Below are positions 27,575 through 36,570 of a DNA stretch of 64,000 bases, one piece after another. The DNA is taken from the NCBI RefSeq assembly GCF_000403135.1, contig NZ_AQPN01000049.1:1-64000 (forward strand), read 5' to 3'. Made by a program: the position numbers and the translations under genes. The notes under the pieces are model-generated. The model was given only the letters and a program-made list of their open reading frames with translations, searched no databases and was not told the origin of the DNA. Position 1 is the first letter of the stretch. Every line of letters begins with the position of its first letter. Origin of the DNA: Arcticibacter svalbardensis MN12-7 (GTDB lineage Bacteria > Bacteroidota > Bacteroidia > Sphingobacteriales > Sphingobacteriaceae).

Positions 27575-27585
27575 CCAATTGGTAT
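27572..27585. promoter_or_regulatory. palindromic operator (tetR side)
   Basis: ATACCAATTGGTAT, a perfect 14-bp palindrome overlapping the tetR -7 element. Paired with the site at 25612-25625. Confidence 0.8.
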
Positions 27586-27709
27586 TGTTATATTATTCCT
27601 TATATACTGAACCTGTATGTCATTTTTTTGAATGCTTAAAAAGAGTCACCCTCTAACATTATTGATGATGATTTGTATGTACTAAGAACATAAATTATCT
27701 TATCTTATT

Positions 27710-28564
27710 ATGAAATTCATAACTTCTAAACAGAATGATGGAACTGAGGTGAAATTATTCTATCATGACATTGGGCAAGGCAAGCCTGTAGTTTTTATCC
27801 ATGGCTGGCCGGTTAACAGTATGATGTGGGAATATCAGTTAGCTGAATTACCCAAATATGGCTTACGCTGTATCGCTTATGACCGGAGAGGGTTCGGAAA
27901 ATCAGATCAGCCCTTTAATGGATATGACTATGATACGCTGACTGATGACCTTAAGGCATTACTTGATGAACTTGACCTTAATGACGTCACTTTAGTTGGA
28001 TTTTCAATGGCTGGTGGTGAAGTGGTGCGTTACTGCAGTAAATATGAAAGTGCAAGGGTGTCCAAAATCGTTTTGGTTAGTTCGGTAGTACCTTATATGT
28101 TGCTAACAGAGGACAATCCTGATGGAATTCCACCTGAGATGGTACAGCAAATTACTGACGGCTTAAATCAAGACCATCCCGGATTTTTAATGGAATTTTT
28201 CAAACAGTTCTTCGGCGTCAGTTTATTAAGTCATCCAGTAAGTCAGGGAATACTTGATTCTTCATTGATGTTAGCGATGCAAGCTTTGCTAAAAGGCACT
28301 ATTGACTGTGTACACAGTTTTGCTGAAACAGATTTCAGAGAAGAAATTAAGCATATCAGCACTCCAGCCTTGATTATTCATGGAGATGCAGATCAGACTG
28401 TTCCAATCAAAGTGACAAGTGATGAAACGGCTAAGTTATTACCTAATGCGCAATACATCGTATACGAAGGTGAACCTCACGGATTATACTATACTTCTAA
28501 AGATCGACTTAATAAAGATTTAGTTCAATTTATTAACAGAATAGGCTCATTAGAAACGTTATAA
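27710..28564 (+). CDS. alpha/beta hydrolase (chloroperoxidase/esterase-like)
   Basis: A 284-residue cytoplasmic alpha/beta hydrolase. Oxyanion motif HGWPVNSMMW, nucleophile Ser99 in GFSMAGG, acidic residue in HGDADQTVP and catalytic His in EPHGLYY. RRGFGKSDQP and the HGWP start are typical of the cofactor-free non-haem chloroperoxidase group, many of which are simple esterases. Divergent from tetR with a 147-bp gap. I see no second copy of the ATACCA operator in its own promoter, but the tetR operator is only 124 bp away. A 13-bp-stem terminator follows it. Confidence 0.88.
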   Translation: MKFITSKQNDGTEVKLFYHDIGQGKPVVFIHGWPVNSMMWEYQLAELPKYGLRCIAYDRRGFGKSDQPFNGYDYDTLTDDLKALLDELDLNDVTLVGFSMAGGEVVRYCSKYESARVSKIVLVSSVVPYMLLTEDNPDGIPPEMVQQITDGLNQDHPGFLMEFFKQFFGVSLLSHPVSQGILDSSLMLAMQALLKGTIDCVHSFAETDFREEIKHISTPALIIHGDADQTVPIKVTSDETAKLLPNAQYIVYEGEPHGLYYTSKDRLNKDLVQFINRIGSLETL

Positions 28565-28577
28565 TACGGTAAATAGT

Positions 28578-28624
28578 AAAGATTAAAGGCCTATAAATAT
28601 TTCATTAAGAAGCCTTTAATCTTT
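28578..28624 (+). terminator. terminator of the alpha/beta hydrolase gene
   Basis: AAAGATTAAAGGC at 28578-28590 pairs with GCCTTTAATCTTT at 28612-28624, a perfect 13-bp stem starting 13 bp past the stop codon, with T-rich 3' bases. Confidence 0.8.
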
Positions 28625-28715
28625 CATTTACTCCACCATAACAGTATCAGCTATTAATTTTAGTGTGATCTATATGGTTTGATACTGTTATCATTTTATT
28701 GCTTTATAACTTAAG

Positions 28716-29431
28716 CTACTTTTCAATATCCGACCAGTCAAATTCCTTATTTTCAGGCAACGTTTTAGACGGCTTCATGATTACTTTGAGCTTAGCTACT
28801 AATGTTGGGTTAGATGTGATCAAATTCTTTTTTTCGCCTACATCATTCTTTAGATTATACACTTCGTAAACCTCAGGCTGAGACTTTCTCTTAAAACGTA
28901 AGAGTTTCCAGTCACCCTATATCAATGCTTCCTGCAGGTATTTTTCATTAAACTGCCAGTAAAAGTGGTCATGTTGATTAACCTGTTTTTTACCTTTCAA
29001 AGATGCCACATAGGAAAGGCCATTTATATCCGGTAAAGATTTGGAATGGGTTAATTCAGAAAATGTAGGAAGAACATCCCAAAATGCCCATGGAGTATTA
29101 CTTACTTTTCCAGCAGGTATATTTTTAGGGGACCATGCAATCAGTGGCACCCTAATTCCCCCTTCATAAAGATCTCGTTTAACGCCCCTGAGAGGACCAG
29201 CACTATTGAAATATACCGGATCGGCGCCTCCTTCTTCATGCGGACCGTTATCTCTAGTGAAAAAGATATAGGTATTATCATCTAATCCAAGTTGTTTAAC
29301 CAAAGCAACTATGTGCCCTACATCCGAATCCAAATATGGGGAGTAGGAATTGGGCTCTTAGGATTAAAACTTTTCACATTTCCATAACCGAGGTCATCAG
29401 CCAGAATAAAAATAATATTGGGCTTGCGGGT
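28716..29431 (-). pseudogene. arylsulfatase-family gene, destroyed by deletion and nonsense mutation
   Basis: The 3' part (29333 to 28716) encodes a sulfatase C-terminus: DSDVGHIVALVKQLGL, FFTRDNGPHEEGG, RGVKRDLYEGGIRVPL, then a TAG at 28919-28917 inside QEALI-stop-GDWKLLRF and a continuation to NKEFDWSDIEK. A CAG to TAG change would explain the stop. The 5' part (29431-29318) encodes KPNIIFILADDLGYG ... PIPTPH, the sulfatase N-terminus with its metal-binding DD, in a different frame. The roughly 200 residues in between, with the C/SxPSR active site, are missing. An in-frame TAA at 29434-29432 removes the start. Last gene position of the PUL-like operon. Confidence 0.85.
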
Positions 29432-29579
29432 TTAATGCACATGCCGTGCGCTTAATTATTACACTGCTTTCCATGCTATGGATTTAGAGTTAATAGATAT
29501 TGGTCACAAAGAACCGCATATAACGATCATTAGCTGCATTAAAGATACGTGTACCCATCCAGTGTCTCCTACAAAAATC
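29432..29579. other. short unassigned gap beside the sulfatase remnant
   Basis: On the minus strand the stretch after the beta-helix gene can be read as short open pieces (for example GTRIFNAANDRYMRFF) but none resembles a family I know, and stops interrupt all frames. It may hold further debris of the sulfatase gene or its lost neighbour. Confidence 0.3.
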
Positions 29580-31418
29580 TTATTTCTTCTCCTCCGCAAG
29601 GTTTCCGTAGGCAGATTTACCATTTACACCTGTTGCCCTTACCCGGTAAAAAAAGGTTCCCTTCGTCGCTTTTTTATCCAGAAACATCGTTTTATTTGCT
29701 GGTAAATGGGCTATCAGTTTAAAATCGCTCAATGAATCAGTAGATCGTTCCACTTCATAACCAGTTTCAGAGGGCGAAAGGTCATCCCAACTAATGGTTA
29801 TGTTTCCTGCTGAATGTATTGCTTTTACTTGTGCAGGTGCATCCGGAGGCATTCCATATTTTAAACGCTCTTTTAATTGAGCCGTATACAAAGACGGGAT
29901 TAACGGAAGCTCAGCAGTGCCTTCAATATATCCGGTTGGTTGCTTAAAAGGTCCATCTCCTGAAATAATCCCATCACTCATAAAGCAATAATTTTGTCCT
30001 GTTGGCGGTTTCTGTAAGATAATCTTTTTCCCGGGAGCCTTCACATTCCATATTACAGAATGAACGGCTGCCCAACCATGACCAGTACCAAATGATCCCC
30101 GGTTATAAAGTGCCAGTACTGGTTCTGGTGCAGTGCCCTTAGTAAACGTAATATTATCATAAAGTAAACCCTGACTCCATCGTCTGTGTCCTTCAGAAGT
30201 ATTCTTCGTAAATTGGGAAAGGCAGTTCAGGAACACCACTCCTGATGTTGTACTGGCACCATTAGAAACAAAGTCATGTCGCGCATTCGTTGCTTCACAA
30301 TTTTCAAATAAGATATTATTGGAGGCCATATCTGCATTAAAATTATATCTCCTTCCTCCGGTGACTACAGAATGAGGATAGAGTGCCTTACAATTTTGTA
30401 CAGTAATAAATGTGGCATTTTGGGTAATGAATCCAGACTGTCTAAAATGAAGAGCAATTACCTTTTTCGCCCAGGCATTTTCTACTTTATTAAAAGCTAC
30501 TGCATTGTTAGCATGCTTTTCGCTCTTCGAATCCGAAGATTCAATATCAATTCTCAAATCCTCTACTCCTACATTGGATACTATTCCGGTACGGTCGTAT
30601 TTATAGATATAGGATTGCGAAAGACTACGATTGAGGTGATTGTAAACTGGAGCATCTATGGTTATCATATTGCCGTTTATCGCTGTAATAGTTCGATTAT
30701 ATAAGATATCGAGTTTACCTGGAATCCAAACTTTATCGGAATCAGTTCCCCCACCCTGCACGGCGTCTATCCATGCTTTTGTACTGGGATGTTTTATAAT
30801 AATATTATCCCCAACTTTAAACCGAGAGGCATTACTCACTGTAAAACTTCGTGAACCAACAGGTAGAAATTCAGTCATAATATTGGTACGTGTTCCAGGA
30901 ATGGAGTCAACCCATTCACTATCTTTCTTTCCTCCAATAACGAGTATGTTACGTTGATGCGGAACATCTCCTTTACCTATCAATATCGTATTAGTAGACG
31001 AATCACCATTATCTCCAGCACCCCGGAGAACCACACCGCTGGCATTGATATGCAGAGTCCCCTGGATATTATATTTACCGGCTTTTAAAAAAACTGCTCC
31101 ACGAAATCCATCCGACCCTAAATCAAGAGTCGACACTTTATCCAGCGCACTTTGGATATGAGCGGTATTGTCACCCTCAATCGCTGAAACAGTTTCTACT
31201 ATTTTTACTGTAGGAATGGGTACTCCACCCCCTTTGTAACCAGCATAACTAAAATCAGGAACCCTATTACCATCACGGTCTCCAACATAAGTAAGCCTTC
31301 CACTCTCCATGTATACTATTTTAGAAGCAGTCTGACTAAACACCTGTCCAGTACCCAATAACAAGAGAAAAAACAATAGGAAACAGGATCTATGTGACAA
31401 ATTTACAGGGTCGCTCAT
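29580..31418 (-). CDS. secreted parallel beta-helix protein with C-terminal FN3 domain
   Basis: A 612-residue secreted protein: signal peptide (FFLLLLGTGQVFSQ), then a pectin-lyase-like right-handed beta-helix (about 65-500; GFRGAVFLKAGKYNIQGTL, GVVLRGAGDNGDSS, later repeats such as NNAVAFNKVENAWAKK and NILFENCEATNARHDF), and a fibronectin type III domain (about 525-610, QVKAIHSAGNITISWDD ... YRVRATGVNGKSA). The fold is typical of polysaccharide lyases and hydrolases, but I could not assign catalytic residues. It is encoded 88 bp downstream of the GH28 gene, suggesting work on the same polysaccharide. Confidence 0.75.
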   Translation of the reverse strand: MSDPVNLSHRSCFLLFFLLLLGTGQVFSQTASKIVYMESGRLTYVGDRDGNRVPDFSYAGYKGGGVPIPTVKIVETVSAIEGDNTAHIQSALDKVSTLDLGSDGFRGAVFLKAGKYNIQGTLHINASGVVLRGAGDNGDSSTNTILIGKGDVPHQRNILVIGGKKDSEWVDSIPGTRTNIMTEFLPVGSRSFTVSNASRFKVGDNIIIKHPSTKAWIDAVQGGGTDSDKVWIPGKLDILYNRTITAINGNMITIDAPVYNHLNRSLSQSYIYKYDRTGIVSNVGVEDLRIDIESSDSKSEKHANNAVAFNKVENAWAKKVIALHFRQSGFITQNATFITVQNCKALYPHSVVTGGRRYNFNADMASNNILFENCEATNARHDFVSNGASTTSGVVFLNCLSQFTKNTSEGHRRWSQGLLYDNITFTKGTAPEPVLALYNRGSFGTGHGWAAVHSVIWNVKAPGKKIILQKPPTGQNYCFMSDGIISGDGPFKQPTGYIEGTAELPLIPSLYTAQLKERLKYGMPPDAPAQVKAIHSAGNITISWDDLSPSETGYEVERSTDSLSDFKLIAHLPANKTMFLDKKATKGTFFYRVRATGVNGKSAYGNLAEEKK

Positions 31419-31505
31419 ATTTATATTATCGTTATGTGTTAGATAATGGTTTAGGCTATTAATTGTTTATAAAGATTTTGTAATAGTGTCCATTCATTAA
31501 ATAAT

Positions 31506-32966
31506 CTATTCAGGGGATACTGGAATACTATTGATCGTAACCTCACGCATGAGCACCTGATCGGTATAACTTATTTCAGGCGCTTTCAGGCCCATATCAA
31601 TACGAACCTTATTTAAGAACACTTTCGTAATATGCTTATCCGCAACACCCGATATATGAATACTTTTATCCAATGCTTTCCGGCAAGTAATGTCTGATAA
31701 GTAAAATCCGCTAAAATCAGGTGGGAAATGTCCACCCCTCCAACTATGGTAGTCCATTTGAAAAAGGATAACATTACCTGAACAGATATTTAAATCGTAG
31801 TTCCTGAGGTACACCTCTTTAATATACCCCCCACGGTCTAAATTGCATTTAAAGTTTATTCCATTTTCAGATTTTAACGATTGGCAGTTTTCAAAGAATA
31901 CATTTTTAACACCTCCTGACATTTCTGAACCGATACAAAAGGCATTGGCTATCTCAGAGTTCAATATGCAATTTCTAATGATAATATTTTTTGTTCCCTT
32001 CCGTTTCCATGCATCCTGATCGCGTCCTGCTTTAACTGAAATAGCATCGTCGTTGGTTGAAATAGTGCAATGTTCAATTAATACATTACTGGATGATTCG
32101 GGATCTATACCATCATCATTAGTAGTCCCCTTAAGAATGGTTAAGTTTTTAATCATAACATTTTTACAAAAAACAGGGTGCACTGTCCAGAATGGACTAC
32201 TCTTTAAAGTGAGACTATCCAGTAGTATATGCTGACATTCGTAAAACTGGATCATGTCCGGTCGCAGGTAATGTGGTTTCCCATCTCCATATCCAGGCAT
32301 TGATTTATCAGACCCTATTTTACCATTTCCGAAAACCCTTTTATTTTCAGAAACGCCATCATTCCCCATCTGCCGAAGTACAACCTTATCACTGTCCTGA
32401 TTTTTACCTCCATTGCCACTTTTCCATAAACTCCAGGATCCCTCAGTGCCGCCATCTATTGTTCCGCTCCCCGTTATGGCAATATTTTTCTGTTTATACG
32501 CATAGATCAGCGGCGAATAGTTATAACAAACAACCCCTTCCCAGCGCACTTTAACTAGTGGAGTATAATAGCCTGGATTGGTTCCAAATTTGAGTAGAGC
32601 ACCCTTTGTCAAATATAAATTAACATTATTGAGCAGGTGAATAGGCCCGTTGATCAGATAGGTACCTGCTGGAACAGTAACTTTTCCTCCACCATTTTCT
32701 GTACATGTTTGAATGGCCTTTTGAAAAGCAGCATGGCAATCTGTAGTTCCATCAGCAATTGCACCAAAAGAAAGTACCGTGAAGATCTGCTCTTTAAATG
32801 TAGGTTCTTTAATATGCCTTAATATCCCTGGAACTTTGCCCCAAGCTTTAGATTCCTTTTTTAAAGCTATTTCAGAAGTAAATGACTTGTTTTCCTGTGC
32901 TTGAATTCCTTCATATGCAGAAAGGAATAACACGAGCAATACAATACCTATTCTTCTTACTTTCAT
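31506..32966 (-). CDS. GH28-family polygalacturonase-like hydrolase
   Basis: A 486-residue secreted enzyme: signal peptide (VLLVLFLSAYEGIQA), then a right-handed beta-helix with GH28 hallmarks. NDDGIDPESS and NDDAISVKAG carry the catalytic aspartates, CIGSEMSGGVKNVFFENC replaces the GHG motif of fungal enzymes as usual in bacteria, and FKCNLDRGG matches the substrate-binding K/RGG. GH28 enzymes hydrolyse galacturonan or rhamnogalacturonan linkages in pectin. Position in the SusC/D operon fits an extracellular or periplasmic depolymerase. The exact linkage is not determined. Confidence 0.88.
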   Translation of the reverse strand: MKVRRIGIVLLVLFLSAYEGIQAQENKSFTSEIALKKESKAWGKVPGILRHIKEPTFKEQIFTVLSFGAIADGTTDCHAAFQKAIQTCTENGGGKVTVPAGTYLINGPIHLLNNVNLYLTKGALLKFGTNPGYYTPLVKVRWEGVVCYNYSPLIYAYKQKNIAITGSGTIDGGTEGSWSLWKSGNGGKNQDSDKVVLRQMGNDGVSENKRVFGNGKIGSDKSMPGYGDGKPHYLRPDMIQFYECQHILLDSLTLKSSPFWTVHPVFCKNVMIKNLTILKGTTNDDGIDPESSSNVLIEHCTISTNDDAISVKAGRDQDAWKRKGTKNIIIRNCILNSEIANAFCIGSEMSGGVKNVFFENCQSLKSENGINFKCNLDRGGYIKEVYLRNYDLNICSGNVILFQMDYHSWRGGHFPPDFSGFYLSDITCRKALDKSIHISGVADKHITKVFLNKVRIDMGLKAPEISYTDQVLMREVTINSIPVSPE

Positions 32967-33190
32967 TTTAATAAGTTAACTAAACAACAACAGAACACCG
33001 GTAACAATTCAGGACTAAAGTACGAAAGTTATAAGTTGAAAACCGTTTACCCTTTATAAAACAGAATACAAGTTCATGCCAATAGAATCTTATTTCACAA
33101 GAGGTAATTAGGCCCTATATTTTTATAAATAATAATGAATTATTGAATACAGCTAAAATAACATCATTCCATAATTCTTCAAGAATTGAA
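32967..33190. other. 224-bp gap between the GH28 and surface lipoprotein genes
   Basis: A+T-rich, no gene recognised. It may hold a promoter for the GH28/beta-helix pair, because the lipoprotein gene upstream ends here. Confidence 0.4.
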
Positions 33191-34186
33191 TTAAAGCAGA
33201 TAGCGCTTCATACTAATAGTCATCTGTTTTGTTGTTCCTGCACTAACACTGTTTACAAATATATATGCCCTGTATTTTCCATCAGCCGTCTCTACCCAAA
33301 CGCCAGCTTCTACCTTTAAATTAATAGCAAAGTTAGCCGCGGTCGAAAGATCAAGTTGTTGAAAATCAAGATCATCTACATATTCATTATATTGAAGATT
33401 AGACAAATCCCGGTCTTGCAAACCATATACTTTAAGTACTTTGGTATTTTTATTTACACCACTAGGTAACGTTACCCCAGGACGATACTGGGCATCAGCC
33501 GCAGGGGCAACCAGGGCATGTTCAAAAATAAGAGGAGTTAAAGAACGGTAGAGATAAACCAAATCTATTTTGTCAGCATTTAATGCTGCATCTGCCTGAT
33601 CATAAACCGCCATATCGGCAATAGAAACATAGCAGTTTGCTCCATCGGTAACCACCATGTTTAACTTATAATCCATTTTTGGAACATCATAAGGCCCCAT
33701 TTTATACGACACGATTGCACCATCACTGCTCTTTGCTGAAAAGGTAAAGGATACTGTTTTTCCACGGGCAGCTTCAGGTACCACATAATAATAGCGTAGA
33801 GTGGCCGCACTGGTATCAACATTAAAAGTAACCGTTGTAACAGCTCCATCATTTACAGATGGCAGTCCAATTGGAACGGCTACATCTACACCACTTCCAT
33901 TCGTATAGTAAGAATTGTTTTCCAGATAAGTAGTGCTCGCGCCAGCTATAGATGCTTCAACCTGGGCGGAAACTAAGTTGCCTTTTGTTTTAGGAAGTGC
34001 CATAGCATACGCAAATTCAATCTTCAAGCCTACCATATTAGGACCTAATGACCTTTTAATGCAATCGTTCTGTAATGCTGTGCCTGCATCCGGTATGCTA
34101 TAGTCATCATCCTTACATGCCGCCATAAGGAATATAAACAAAAGCAATAAATGTGAATATTGAAAATATTTAGATTTCATGATCAA
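33191..34186 (-). CDS. surface lipoprotein, DUF4466-like
   Basis: A 331-residue lipoprotein (signal peptide and lipobox LFIFLMAACKDDD). The first part reads CIKRSLGPNMVGLKIEFAYA; later parts are beta-rich (AVPIGLPSVNDGAVTTVTFN, DYKLNMVVTDGANCYVS, IDLVYLYRSLTP, GKYRAYIFVNSVSAG). Length and layout resemble DUF4466 proteins, which accompany SusC/D pairs, but I am not certain of the family. It is probably a substrate-binding protein on the cell surface. Encoded 9 bp after the small DUF5018-like lipoprotein gene. Confidence 0.65.
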   Translation of the reverse strand: MIMKSKYFQYSHLLLLFIFLMAACKDDDYSIPDAGTALQNDCIKRSLGPNMVGLKIEFAYAMALPKTKGNLVSAQVEASIAGASTTYLENNSYYTNGSGVDVAVPIGLPSVNDGAVTTVTFNVDTSAATLRYYYVVPEAARGKTVSFTFSAKSSDGAIVSYKMGPYDVPKMDYKLNMVVTDGANCYVSIADMAVYDQADAALNADKIDLVYLYRSLTPLIFEHALVAPAADAQYRPGVTLPSGVNKNTKVLKVYGLQDRDLSNLQYNEYVDDLDFQQLDLSTAANFAINLKVEAGVWVETADGKYRAYIFVNSVSAGTTKQMTISMKRYLL

Positions 34187-34195
34187 TTTTTTAAT

Positions 34196-34642
34196 TTATA
34201 AAGTTGGCGTTTGTACCGTGATAAAAATTGTAAAAGGCGTTCTCACTTTTCTGTTGCCTGAAATAACCGTATAGACTTTAGGATTAGTCATATCAGAGAA
34301 GTCAACTTTACCCGTAATTTTTGGATCTAGTTTTGCGTCTTGTGAGAGCGTAAACTGCGGATAGAGATTTTTGAGGTCAGTACCAAAAAGCACCTCCACA
34401 TTTATAGTTCCTGCAATGGTATCAATTACAGCAGTTTTACTTCTTACCGTAACGAAGTCTGTGCCCAGCAGTTCAAAATTAGTCACAGCACATTCAGTCC
34501 TGGTGGTTATAAGTAATCCATCTTCATCTATGGGTTCGTCCTTCTTGCATCCGGCAAATATCGATATCAGCAAAAAGAAACTTGCAGCTAGTACGAAATG
34601 ATGCTTTATTGCGATGTGTTTTATGATCTTATGTATTTTCAT
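34196..34642 (-). CDS. small surface lipoprotein, DUF5018-like
   Basis: A 148-residue lipoprotein with signal peptide and lipobox LISIFAGCKKDEP. The remaining ~115 residues have the Ig-like pattern of DUF5018 (VTNFELLGTDFVTV, AGTINVEVLFGTDLKNLYPQ, FTLSQDAKLDPKITG). Such domains are found at the start of Bacteroidota surface glycan-binding proteins. Here it forms a stand-alone gene, 32 bp past the SusD stop and 9 bp before the next lipoprotein. It probably helps bind the polysaccharide. Binding has not been shown. Confidence 0.65.
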   Translation of the reverse strand: MKIHKIIKHIAIKHHFVLAASFFLLISIFAGCKKDEPIDEDGLLITTRTECAVTNFELLGTDFVTVRSKTAVIDTIAGTINVEVLFGTDLKNLYPQFTLSQDAKLDPKITGKVDFSDMTNPKVYTVISGNRKVRTPFTIFITVQTPTL

Positions 34643-34674
34643 TTTATGATTGTATTAATAAATGAGAAGACGAT

Positions 34675-36492
34675 TTACCGCCAAGGAAGATTTTGAGTTA
34701 AGTTGGGATTACGATCCCTTTCTGCCAGTGGTATTTGGAAGATATACATCTGTTGATAAGCCAGCTCCGCTAAATTTTGATAATACCGGGTTACATTAGC
34801 TCCCTGAGTATTAATTGTCCACTTACCATCTCCCCCCGGAGCACCCCATACTCTACTCAATGCTCTCCAGCGTCGAAGATCAAATGAGCGTTGTCCCTCA
34901 CCAATAAGTTCAACAATTCGTTCCTGTTCAATGGCACTAAAGAAAGCAAACTTATCTGCTGTCTTACTCGCTGCAAGAGCAGGCAGATTACCACGGTGGC
35001 GAACTTTGTTTACCACGCTAATTGCTTCGGGTAAAGGACCACTTACTTCATTTGATGCTTCTGCATACATTAAAAAAACATCAGCTAAACGCATAACCGG
35101 CCATGTCAGGTTTCCATAATTTCTTCCATTCCCCGGATAGTCACGCACAAACTTGCGGAACAAATATCCTGAGTTTACATCTGACGCATTTACTGTTGTA
35201 TAATTCACTCCGTTAATTTTTTCCACTGCTCCCCACTTCTTAAAAATCCAGGGATGATATCCAGTTTCCGCCAGAGCAGATAGTCCCATCATCATCTCGT
35301 AATCCCATAAAATGGTAGATTTCATGCGATAGTCGCGATTCGCATAACTTTGCGGATTAACAGCCGAATTAGGGGTTGTCCTGCCAGCTCCACTCGGATC
35401 CATGGGAATTAAGGGAGTGGTAAAGTCGCCGGTAATGGTTGACTGATACCTGTTTGCTATTTCATAACGCGGATGTACCCAAGCCTGTGAATTTTCAGAG
35501 GTTCTGCTACCAAAATCACGCATCAGCTCTTCTCCCTGACCTGTACCAGTGACGCCATGCGTAAAGCCCATAATTACCTCCGAATTACCATTAGCAGTAG
35601 GTTGAAACAACTCAAAGTAATTAGGAAGAATGTCAGCCTTGCCTAGCGCATCTATCGAACCAGGTTCTCCATTCTTGTACAGCGTTAAACCATAATTGTC
35701 AATTACCGCCTTAAAATCAAGAGCAGCGGCAGCATAGGCAGCGGCGGCAACAGCTGCATCCGGAGTAAACGTATCCAGTTCAGGCCATCCGTTTTTATTC
35801 CAGCAAGCCCAGAATAGCTGTAACTTCCCACGAAAAGCAAGTGCCGCAGGCTTAGCAGCACGACCTGCTGCAGGAGCCACAACGGGAAGCTTTTCAAAAG
35901 CATACGTAAAATCAGCCATAATAGAGTCCTTTACCTGTGCCAGGGGCATACGAGATAGGCTTGATACCTGTGTATTATCAGTAATCACATTTCCAAGATA
36001 GGGCACATCTCCCCACAATGAAATTAATCGAAAGTAAACCATACCCCGTAGAAGACGAGCTTCACCAATAGTGGCCTCCAAATTGGCAACTGAAGATGGT
36101 TTGGCTGTTGCCAACATCTTAGTCACATTCTCGATTACATAATTTGTTCGGTTCACTCCTCCGTAAAGCGCTGTCCACATGGTACTAAAAGCACTTCCTA
36201 TTCCTGAAGGGTTAAACCGGCAAAACTCATAATCATGACCACTTGGGGCCTGCCCTCTAACCCTTACAAATTCCCCATGACCATCATAGTAATAATCCCT
36301 ATCAAAAAGACCTCTTACATCGGCATAGGCACCATTTAAAGCAAACGTTGCATCCTGTTCTGTTTTCCAAAAAGAAGCAGCATCTAATTCAGTAGTAGGT
36401 TCCTGATTAAGTAAGTCCTTATTGCACGAACCAGCAAACAAGGACAATCCTATAACTGAAATAAATATTAGTTTTGAATTTATTTTTTTCAT
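34675..36492 (-). CDS. SusD/RagB-family nutrient-binding lipoprotein
   Basis: From the ATG at 36492 the product is 605 residues with lipobox GLSLFAGSCNKDLL. A longer start at 36537 adds a polar leader and is rejected. SusD hallmarks: LNQEPTTELDAASFWKTEQDA, ALYGGVNRTNYVIENV, LLRGMVYFRLISLWGDVPY and, at the C-terminus, ERIVELIGEGQRSFDLRRWRA with QIPLAERDRNPNLTQNLPW. It pairs with the SusC encoded 78 bp upstream and captures oligosaccharides at the outer membrane. Confidence 0.95.
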   Translation of the reverse strand: MKKINSKLIFISVIGLSLFAGSCNKDLLNQEPTTELDAASFWKTEQDATFALNGAYADVRGLFDRDYYYDGHGEFVRVRGQAPSGHDYEFCRFNPSGIGSAFSTMWTALYGGVNRTNYVIENVTKMLATAKPSSVANLEATIGEARLLRGMVYFRLISLWGDVPYLGNVITDNTQVSSLSRMPLAQVKDSIMADFTYAFEKLPVVAPAAGRAAKPAALAFRGKLQLFWACWNKNGWPELDTFTPDAAVAAAAYAAAALDFKAVIDNYGLTLYKNGEPGSIDALGKADILPNYFELFQPTANGNSEVIMGFTHGVTGTGQGEELMRDFGSRTSENSQAWVHPRYEIANRYQSTITGDFTTPLIPMDPSGAGRTTPNSAVNPQSYANRDYRMKSTILWDYEMMMGLSALAETGYHPWIFKKWGAVEKINGVNYTTVNASDVNSGYLFRKFVRDYPGNGRNYGNLTWPVMRLADVFLMYAEASNEVSGPLPEAISVVNKVRHRGNLPALAASKTADKFAFFSAIEQERIVELIGEGQRSFDLRRWRALSRVWGAPGGDGKWTINTQGANVTRYYQNLAELAYQQMYIFQIPLAERDRNPNLTQNLPWR

Positions 36493-36570
36493 TTGAATAC
36501 TTTTAAATTTGATAGATCTCTCTTCTATCCGCTTCATCTAAATAAATGAACAGAAGATTTTCTTATCTAT

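Noticed and set aside
28917-29333. 138-residue 'sulfatase' as an intact small gene
   Set aside because: It starts at a TTG, lacks the active site, is followed in frame by the true C-terminus after a TAG, and its N-terminal partner lies upstream in another frame.
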